NCBI GenBank assembly: GCA_024761205.1 | Contig: JAMASS010000009.1 | Coordinates: 92,905 to 132,741 of the forward strand | Direction of reading: 5' to 3' | From: Limisphaerales bacterium | GTDB taxonomy: Bacteria; Verrucomicrobiota; Verrucomicrobiia; Limisphaerales; AAA164-E04 | DNA length: 39,837 nucleotides | Shown here: positions 33,589 through 39,837 of the stretch, piece after piece | Position numbering within the stretch: position 1 is the first letter of the stretch | Layout of the letters: each line of letters starts with the position of its first letter | Notes under the pieces: model-generated | Database searches by the model: none | Told to the model about the DNA's origin: nothing | What the model saw: the letters and a program-made list of their open reading frames with translations, nothing else | Position numbers and translations under genes: made by a program

Positions 33589-35103
33589 CTAGCAGTCCAA
33601 CGCGGCCTCTAGTTTCTTATCAAGGGTTCGTGGTTTCGTCAGAAAAGACACTCCAATGAGCGTGATGATCGAGGCCATGAGGGCGACCGCGCCGATGCTG
33701 ACCGATCCGGGAATCTTGTAGATGGGCGTCTCCTTTGGGTATTTCCCCAAGAGATCGAGACCGATGTTTGTGATCGTGCCGACGGTTATCGCTGCGGCTG
33801 CGCCCTGCCAGGTCGCTCGTTTCCAGTTGAAGCCGATCGAGACGGCCGGAACAAACGCTGCTGCAAAGAGGCCCCAGCCAAAAGTTCCAAGAATGGCGAT
33901 GAGGTCACCATGCTGTTTGGCCCAAAGCGCAAATGCAGTTGCGGACACGGCCAGCAGGACGGTCGCAATGCGTGCCCACATCAGTTCGTGGGCGACGGTC
34001 CGCCGAAGGAAGCCCCGGGGTATGTCACGGACAAAGACGCCAGCACCGATATTCAAAAATGAATCGGCCGTGGACATGATCGCGGCGAACAGACCGGAAA
34101 AGACAATGCCGGCAAGCCAGGCGGGCGCGTGTTGGAGAAGAAAAACGGGAGCGGCTTGGTCTTCCTTCCCGACAGGGAGGGGATCGGCTTGGCCGGTGAT
34201 CACCAGATACTTCATGGCGAATCCGACGCTCATCCACAGCAGAATACAGAGCGTGTAGGCGAGCGTCGTGACAAGCAGACTCCACCGTACCGGTTTCTCG
34301 CTCTTCAACATCAGAAACTTGGTGATAACGTGCGGTTGCCCGCTTCCGCCAAGTCCAAACAGAAAGAGGAATGCCAAACAGGCCATCGGCCCTAAGACAC
34401 CCCACGGTCCGACAGCCTCCGAGAGATTGGCCGCGTGGAAGGCTTGGGTTAGGTTTTCCGGTCCGGCGGAAAACCTGCCTTCACCCGCGGTGGTCATGGC
34501 AATCCAAAACAAGGCGGCCGAGGCAATGACCATGATGCCTCCTTGAATGACATCTGTGTAAAGCCCGGCGATGATACCTCCGAAAACCGCGTAGAGAATG
34601 ACGACGGTCATCCCTCCCACCGCAGCCAAGGTGAAGTTGATGTTGAAGAACGTGGACGCGACCGTGCCGAAGGCTAGAATGTTGGTGCCGAGGTAGGCGA
34701 TGACTCCGAGAAGAATCACCAGGGCGGTCAGGAAACGGCAGAGCTCGCTTTGGTAACGGATCGCGACGGCATCAGGAAGCGTTAAGATGTCAAAGAGGGC
34801 GGAGAAAACTCTAAATCGTTTTGCAATCAGGAGCGTGGAGATCGTGAAGCCTAGAACAGCAGGACAGCAGATCCAAAATGATGAGGTGCCAAGCTTATAG
34901 ACAAGTCCCGGACCGCCGATAAACCCAAAGCCACTCATGGTGGTTGAAAAAGCGGCAAACCCCATCAGGATCGTGCCGATTCCTTTACCGGCAACAAAGA
35001 AATCCCTTGATGACTTGGTTCGGCGCGCCGCCCAGGCGCCGAGTATCAAACAGCAGAGCATATAGAGCCCGACGATCCAGAGGATGAGTGCGCGATCTTC
35101 CAT
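33589..35103 (-). CDS. Sodium:solute symporter, SSS family
   Basis: A 504-residue integral membrane transporter of the SSS (PutP/SGLT) family. It has about 13 hydrophobic helices, with the TM1 region SSRDFFVAGKGIGTILMGFAAFSTTMSGFGFIG, LYTDVIQGGIMV and LFAAIMSTADSFLNIGAGVFVRDI (sodium-site TM8 Ser/Thr pair). ATG 35103 is used; TTG 35109 is the alternative. It lies in a five-gene minus-strand operon. A 144-residue membrane protein is encoded just before it, reminiscent of SSS carriers with a small accessory subunit. Substrate is unknown; a carboxylate or sugar-derived product is plausible from the sulfatase and dehydratase neighbours. Confidence 0.92.
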   Translation of the reverse strand: MEDRALILWIVGLYMLCCLILGAWAARRTKSSRDFFVAGKGIGTILMGFAAFSTTMSGFGFIGGPGLVYKLGTSSFWICCPAVLGFTISTLLIAKRFRVFSALFDILTLPDAVAIRYQSELCRFLTALVILLGVIAYLGTNILAFGTVASTFFNINFTLAAVGGMTVVILYAVFGGIIAGLYTDVIQGGIMVIASAALFWIAMTTAGEGRFSAGPENLTQAFHAANLSEAVGPWGVLGPMACLAFLFLFGLGGSGQPHVITKFLMLKSEKPVRWSLLVTTLAYTLCILLWMSVGFAMKYLVITGQADPLPVGKEDQAAPVFLLQHAPAWLAGIVFSGLFAAIMSTADSFLNIGAGVFVRDIPRGFLRRTVAHELMWARIATVLLAVSATAFALWAKQHGDLIAILGTFGWGLFAAAFVPAVSIGFNWKRATWQGAAAAITVGTITNIGLDLLGKYPKETPIYKIPGSVSIGAVALMASIITLIGVSFLTKPRTLDKKLEAALDC

Positions 35104-35121
35104 TCGCAACCAATCTCCGGA

Positions 35122-35556
35122 TTAGGGCTCCTGCTTGAATTTTTCGAGAGCCTCGGAGGAGGAGGCTGGAAAAATTGCCTGATAAAAGCCGATGAGCCAA
35201 AGGAAGACGTAGGCAATAGGCCCCAAACTAATGCCGAACACCAAGAGAGCGGTGGCTGGCTCCATGCCCATCATAAGATTGGCGGGGTCGTAGGGGCGTT
35301 GGTCCAGGAGGATAATCCCAACAACAACGATCATCATGAAGATTGAAACCGTGTTATAGGCGATTCGGTATCGTTTCGCACTTGGGGCAGGGATCAAGCT
35401 GAGATGTATCATGATGCCGAAAAGCAATTGCATGGCGACCCCGAACATCAGTGCCCTGGTGAAAAGAGAGACCTGATCGCCCGCCAGTACGCTTAGCAGT
35501 ATGATCACGGCGAGAACGGCCACCATGGCGACAAGTCTATCCTGAGTCGAGTTCAT
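35122..35556 (-). CDS. Small four-helix membrane protein, possible symporter accessory subunit
   Basis: A 144-residue protein with four hydrophobic segments (about 8-26, 33-55, 69-85, 103-128) and a charged C-terminal tail (SSSEALEKFKQEP). I do not recognise a family. Its gene lies 6 bp after the sulfatase stop and 18 bp before the symporter start, on the same strand, so co-translation with the symporter is likely. By analogy to small subunits paired with SSS carriers it may help that carrier; this is inference from position only. Confidence 0.65.
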   Translation of the reverse strand: MNSTQDRLVAMVAVLAVIILLSVLAGDQVSLFTRALMFGVAMQLLFGIMIHLSLIPAPSAKRYRIAYNTVSIFMMIVVVGIILLDQRPYDPANLMMGMEPATALLVFGISLGPIAYVFLWLIGFYQAIFPASSSEALEKFKQEP

Positions 35557-35562
35557 TGATGC

Positions 35563-36987
35563 CTATTGGGGCGGAAAGAAGAGATGTGCCCCCTTTCTTG
35601 CCGCCTCCAGGGCTGCATGAGTATCTTCGGGGACTCCCGGATCCCCTTGGGAACGCATCCACTGGTCGAGCTTGTCGCTCATCTTGGTCCGAATCCAGGT
35701 GTAATCCGGCGATGTGGCTAAGTTTGTGAGCTCGAACGGATCTTCTTTGGTATGGTAGAGTTGCTCGGCGGGGCGATTTATGTATCGCTTCACGAGATGA
35801 TAGGTCCGTGGATCCTTCCACGAGTCACGGACCCAGGTCTGCCAATAGGGGTTGTTGAGTTTGCCATCGCCCGTCCAACCCATGAGATGTTTCTCGATGT
35901 ATATTTCCTGAGGGAGGAGATTTCGAATGTATCGATACTCGCCATCAGTAATGGTTCGGATGGGGTAGGCAGGGCCTTCCGGCAGATTGTTGTGGATGCC
36001 ATAGGCGTACCGGCGATGGGTGCTCTGTTCCCCGAGGAGAACCGACAAAAAACTGGATCCGTCAAAATTTCCAGTTGATTGTTCGTTTCCAGCGGCATGC
36101 AGCAGGGTGGGGAGGACGTCGGCATATTGCACAATGGCGTCGGTTCGGTTATCGGAGACGATCCGTCCGGGCCAACGGGCGATCAAGGCCGTATGCACGC
36201 CAGTGTCCCAATTGGTCCATTTGCATCCTGGAAACTGGGAGCCTTGCTCGGAGGTGAAGATGACCAGTGTGTTGTCCGCTTCGCCCGATTGCTCAAGGGC
36301 GTCGAGGATCTCCCCGACTTGGCCGTCCATGTAGGTGATCTCGGCCAAATAGCGGGAAAATGCCTCCCGACTCCGCGCTGTATCGGCGATGTTGGGTGGG
36401 AGTTTGATCTGATTTGGCGGATACTGCGAAGCATCACCCATCACCCAAGGCACATGCGGTTCAACCAAGGCGACCGTGAGAAAGAACGGTTGGCCTGTGC
36501 TGTGGTTGAAGAAATTCTTGAGCGATGTGAGATCGTGGGGCTGCGTTGGGTCGCGGACACAATTCGGATCGAATCCGCCCACCGTTTTAAAGGGAAACGA
36601 CGCAGCCGGTTTGACATGAACTTTTCCGGCTAGTCCAACCCGGTAACCTAGCGGTTCCAGGTAATGGGGCACGCTCTTGGTTTGCGGCCGACTGGCGGAA
36701 TGATTCCAAGCACATCCGTTGCGCAGGGGATACTGCCCGCTGAAGAGTTCTGCACGGCAGGGTTGGCACATGGCCTCGGCGAGGTAGGCGCGATTGAATA
36801 CGAGTCCTTGGCTGGCCAGACGATCAATGTTCGGTGTCCTCGCGTTCTGCCCCCCATACACGGGGAGGTCATTGTAGGTGCAGTCATCCGCCATAATGAT
36901 GAGGAAGTTGGGGCGGTCCGCCGCAACGGCAGGGCTCACTGACATGGGTGTGACTAAAAGGATGATGACTGAGCAGAGGATTCTCAT
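35563..36987 (-). CDS. Type I sulfatase, exported
   Basis: A 474-residue formylglycine-dependent sulfatase that hydrolyses sulfate esters, probably of algal or animal glycans, outside the cytoplasm. A signal peptide covers residues 1-23 (hydrophobic ILCSVIILLVTPMSV, ending AVAA). The metal-site pair is D34-D35 (IMADDCTYND), the formylglycine site CQPCRAE (C74 to E80), then GKVHV, VALVEPHVPWV and FTSEQGSQFPGCKWTNWD. ATG 36987 is chosen for the signal peptide; the frame is open 57 codons further upstream without family character. It is the first gene of the operon with the membrane protein, SSS symporter, dehydratase and MaoC genes. The sulfatase subfamily cannot be named with confidence. Confidence 0.9.
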   Translation of the reverse strand: MRILCSVIILLVTPMSVSPAVAADRPNFLIIMADDCTYNDLPVYGGQNARTPNIDRLASQGLVFNRAYLAEAMCQPCRAELFSGQYPLRNGCAWNHSASRPQTKSVPHYLEPLGYRVGLAGKVHVKPAASFPFKTVGGFDPNCVRDPTQPHDLTSLKNFFNHSTGQPFFLTVALVEPHVPWVMGDASQYPPNQIKLPPNIADTARSREAFSRYLAEITYMDGQVGEILDALEQSGEADNTLVIFTSEQGSQFPGCKWTNWDTGVHTALIARWPGRIVSDNRTDAIVQYADVLPTLLHAAGNEQSTGNFDGSSFLSVLLGEQSTHRRYAYGIHNNLPEGPAYPIRTITDGEYRYIRNLLPQEIYIEKHLMGWTGDGKLNNPYWQTWVRDSWKDPRTYHLVKRYINRPAEQLYHTKEDPFELTNLATSPDYTWIRTKMSDKLDQWMRSQGDPGVPEDTHAALEAARKGAHLFFPPQ

Positions 36988-37633
36988 AGCGAGGTAGAGA
37001 CTTCGAATTAACGGTATTAAAATCCCTTCAATCATTGACGGTGGCGGAATCGTTCGACAAGTCTTTTCCAGATGCTCCTCTGGTATGTGAAATCGTGGAC
37101 AGGGGAATCCATGCTTGTTTTGAGCCAGGTGGCAAGGAAGCCTTGCGGCCAATCCCATGAATCGAACATGTCTTCTTTTCTCTCAAATTAGCCTTACCGA
37201 GTTCAAAGCCCATCGATCTCAAGCGCCGGTCATTCTCAATTTCCCTGCTCCGCTAGCAAGAAACGTTCCGCCGCCAAAGTTAAGCGGTGAACAAATTATA
37301 TGTCGCCTTGGTCAAGGCGGGTCCGCAGATGGCACTCGTCGAGATTTGGCCTTGGCTTTGTGAGCCTTTTCAACGGCTGTAATCTGACCGGCTGAGGACC
37401 CCGCCTGAGTATTGCCGTTTTGAGCAACTGTGGACCACTCAGAGCGTTAGACAGGATTTCATCCTCCCTCTGGAGTTTCTCGGGCGACGCCGTATGCCGA
37501 TAGCGGCGTGTTCATCCGGAAATCTCAACTACAGTGCCGCAACTATGGGTTAGCGGCCCTTTTTTCTAATGATGCCAAATAATATTTTGACAAGCGCGCG
37601 CGCGCAATGACACGCTTTGGTCGCTCTGGATTT
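36988..37633. other. Gene-free stretch before the tRNA
   Basis: No gene is supported between the sulfatase start and the tRNA. Open frames here have no recognisable domains. Visible items are a TTGACA at 37587-37592, possibly the tRNA promoter -35 though a good -10 is lacking, and an alternating GC run at 37594-37605. Confidence 0.4.
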
Positions 37634-37709
37634 GGGGTCGTAGCTCAGCTGGTAGAGCACCACAATGGCATTGTGGGGGTCAGGGGTTCGACTCCCCTCG
37701 GCTCCACCA
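37634..37709 (+). tRNA. tRNA-Ala (anticodon GGC)
   Basis: A complete 76-nt cloverleaf. The acceptor GGGGTCG pairs with CGGCTCC. The D arm is GCTC/GAGC with loop AGCTGGTA. The anticodon stem is CCACA/TGTGG with loop ATGGCAT, giving anticodon GGC (37667-37669). The T arm is AGGGG TTCGACT CCCCT. The 3' end ACCA is encoded. It is followed by non-coding DNA and then a minus-strand restriction-modification gene; the 3' half of a tRNA gene is a common integration site, but no direct repeat of it is seen in the window. Confidence 0.97.
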
Positions 37710-38033
37710 AATCCTCCCTTGATTTTGCCGCCTCATGCGAGTTGCGGCTTGCGGACGATCGACAGCGGAACCGTGATATTCGATGCCAACGGTTTTCTCA
37801 AGAAACCGCCCGGTCCGAATGTCTCCCATCTGTTCGGCCGAAAACCACAATCATAATTCACCAGCGGCGCCAAGGCAAAGGCCGGCGCCCACGTCAATGG
37901 CATTCGCATATCAGTGGACAGCTCGGCCTCACCCTTAGCCTATCTGTTGTGTTGTCGCGCCGCCCGTTGGGTTTTTTTAACTTTCTCCCGGCGGGCGGTT
38001 TCCCTTAGTCACCTCAAAAGAGCTTCCTTTTCT
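37710..38033. other. Gene-free stretch after the tRNA
   Basis: No gene is supported. The stretch holds a GC-rich inverted pair around a T7 run (CCGCCCG near 37963 and CGGGCGG near 37990, with TTTTTTT between), which could end transcripts from either side. Otherwise nothing recognisable. Confidence 0.4.
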
Positions 38034-39476
38034 TTAGCCACTGGTCTTGGGTGTGTCCCAGAGGGTGGGCTGCGGCAGTTCTTTGCCGGTGAAGGGGTCT
38101 GCTAGCGGGGGTAGATTGGGCAGGTTTCGGCGGCGGTCATCAAAGTATTCTTTCATGCTCCAGGCTTGGAGGCGGGGATAGGTGTCGGAGGACGCTCCCT
38201 TCAAGCGGAAGGTGCCGAGTTCGGTTTTGTTTTTCTTCAGTGTCCGATTGTCCGATATGGGTTTGAGGGTGATGAACACGCCGGCGGCGGCCTTTTGCTC
38301 TCGGATGACGTGGCAGAAGGCTCGAATCTGGTCGGCGGTGGTGTTGCCGCTCTTCACTTGGGCGATGACTTTGCGGGTGTGTTCGACGGGCTCGGTCAGG
38401 AGATAGCCTTCTCCGTCTATTCCGCCGTCGCCGGTTTGTTTGATGTTGGGCACCATGCCGGGGATTTTGTTGATGGCCCACCGTTCGAATTTGAAGCGGG
38501 ATAGGGGATCGCTCTGGGTCATTTTCACGCAGGCGGCGTAATCTTCCGGGATGCCCAGCAGTTTGATTTCTTGGTCATGTCTCCCAAGGCGCCGGGCCAT
38601 CACTTGTTCCACGGCAAAGGATGAGATGTCGATGCCGATCCATTTCCGACCGAGTTTCTGGGCAGCGGCTACGGCAGTGCCACAACCGCAAAAAGGGTCG
38701 AGCACTATATCTCCGGCGTTCGAGCTGGCTTTGATGATGCGCTCTAGCAACGCCAAGGGCTTTTGTGTGGGATAGCCAACGCGTTCTTTTGCCATGTTAT
38801 TTATTGTCGGTATATCCCATACGCTAGCGGCGCCTTTCATTTGTCCTTTCAGCATGTTGGAAGTTGCAGGAACTAATGGTTTGTTGAATGTCCAACGACT
38901 ACCCTTTGAATAAAAGAGAAGTATATCATGTTTCTTTGAGAACATTCTTTTAGATGAACCACCAAGTCCGTAAGACCACACGATTTCATTCCTGAAATTA
39001 TCTTTCCCGAACACACCATCGAGCAGCAATTTGAGGCTGTGGCTCATGGTGGGGTCGCAATGGAGGTAGAGGGAGCCGGTGGGTTTGAGGATGCGGCGCA
39101 GTGCTGCGAGGCGTTCGGCCATGTAGCTGAGGTAGCTCATGGCGTCGGTGTTGCCGTGGATGAGGTAGAGCCCCTCGATGGTCTCTTTGGGCATGTGCGC
39201 TGCCCTGCGCAATCTCTCGACGCGCGCCTTGGCTTCCTCATCCCAATACCAAGTGTCTTCAAAGGCGCGGGCTTGGGCGCGGGAGGAGCGTAACAGGTCG
39301 GATTGTTTATCGAAGAAGACATTGTAGTTGCGCTTGCTGTTGAACGGCGGGTCTAGGTAGATGAGGTCCACGCAAGCATCCGGCCAGCGGTCGGCGGAGT
39401 CTGCGCCGCCATTGATTACTTCCAGGCAATCACCATAATAGAGGGCGTTGGGGTGAAAGGCCGTGTTCAACGCCAC
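38034..39476 (-). CDS. Single-chain restriction-modification protein: adenine methyltransferase fused to Mrr-like nuclease domain
   Basis: A 480-residue fusion. Residues 8-300 are a beta-class DNA methyltransferase: YYGDCLEVI start, motif IV LDPPFNS (near 41-47), GSLYLHCDPTMSH, YPTQKPLALLERII and motif I DPFCGCGT (near 259-266). Residues 335-450 look like an Mrr-type PD-(D/E)XK nuclease: FERWAINKIPG, then DGGIDGEGYL and IAQVKSG, supplying the Asp and Q-x-K site, and AAGVFITL. Both activities in one chain suggest a type II-like or modification-dependent restriction enzyme. The start is GTG 39476, since TAG (39507-39509) closes the frame just upstream. The long tetranucleotide repeat begins about 35 bp upstream of the start, where it could alter promoter spacing. 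Confidence 0.87.
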   Translation of the reverse strand: MALNTAFHPNALYYGDCLEVINGGADSADRWPDACVDLIYLDPPFNSKRNYNVFFDKQSDLLRSSRAQARAFEDTWYWDEEAKARVERLRRAAHMPKETIEGLYLIHGNTDAMSYLSYMAERLAALRRILKPTGSLYLHCDPTMSHSLKLLLDGVFGKDNFRNEIVWSYGLGGSSKRMFSKKHDILLFYSKGSRWTFNKPLVPATSNMLKGQMKGAASVWDIPTINNMAKERVGYPTQKPLALLERIIKASSNAGDIVLDPFCGCGTAVAAAQKLGRKWIGIDISSFAVEQVMARRLGRHDQEIKLLGIPEDYAACVKMTQSDPLSRFKFERWAINKIPGMVPNIKQTGDGGIDGEGYLLTEPVEHTRKVIAQVKSGNTTADQIRAFCHVIREQKAAAGVFITLKPISDNRTLKKNKTELGTFRLKGASSDTYPRLQAWSMKEYFDDRRRNLPNLPPLADPFTGKELPQPTLWDTPKTSG

Positions 39477-39512
39477 CCCCCCGTTGCTGGGTTGTGGCGA
39501 GTGCCGCTATAC

Positions 39513-39837
<325 letters not shown>

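Noticed and set aside
37634-37709. Proof of an integrated island at the tRNA
   Set aside because: No direct repeat of the tRNA 3' end and no integrase gene are visible in the window.

Overview
The window looks like a chromosome piece, probably one draft contig, from a Verrucomicrobiota or Planctomycetota bacterium. Verrucomicrobiota is favoured because of a short-type prepilin with the FTLIELLVVIAIIAILA leader, Tat-exported Gfo/Idh/MocA oxidoreductases, DUF1080 proteins, sulfatases and a PEP-CTERM protein. Phylum is inferred from gene content only. Both edges are simple repeats: a run of 20 C at the left and more than 300 bases of a tetranucleotide repeat at the right, which may be why the sequence stops there.

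The core (about 2.3-13.2 kb) is a bacterial microcompartment (BMC) locus of the PVM (Planctomycetes-Verrucomicrobia) type. A DeoR-family regulator is divergent from an operon with PduL, three BMC-H hexamer shells, an acetate-kinase-like enzyme, three BMC-P/EutN pentamer shells, a CoA-acylating aldehyde dehydrogenase, a class II sugar-phosphate aldolase, a lactate/malate-type dehydrogenase and a PVM-associated TIM-barrel protein. In the known family, the aldolase splits fuculose- or rhamnulose-1-phosphate to lactaldehyde. The dehydrogenase/PduL/kinase line oxidises lactaldehyde to an acyl-phosphate and acid with ATP gain, and the LDH-like enzyme recycles NAD+. A KDPG-aldolase-like gene lies upstream.

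The most unusual feature is a two-gene module, a DNA adenine-type methyltransferase overlapping a probable PD-(D/E)XK endonuclease (4.26-5.61 kb), placed inside the shell operon between two BMC-H genes. It is AT-richer than its neighbours and is flanked by a 6-bp direct repeat (AGGTTG). Removing one repeat plus the module would restore a compact BMC-H/BMC-H junction. This looks like a clean insertion of a restriction-modification unit that uses the operon for expression.

Right of the BMC, 13.2-37 kb is a carbohydrate-catabolism region. It has two sugar-isomerase/epimerase TIM barrels, two Tat-exported oxidoreductases, two sulfatases (one broken by three in-frame stops), sodium symporters of the NSS and SSS families, a double DUF1080 protein, a PQQ-type propeller, a DCC/lipase-maturation-factor fusion, MsrA and a GNAT. 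A minus-strand operon at 31.7-37 kb runs sulfatase, small membrane protein, SSS symporter, a frameshifted 4-hydroxybutyryl-CoA-dehydratase-like gene and a MaoC hydratase. Gene decay is frequent: ceramidase-like, yebC, DUF218, sulfatase and dehydratase remnants. Two inverted copies of a diverged repeat of about 340 bp lie against two of these broken genes.

The right end has a tRNA-Ala(GGC), then a minus-strand single-chain methyltransferase fused to an Mrr-like nuclease domain. Its upstream region is the long GTCT/GGCT repeat.
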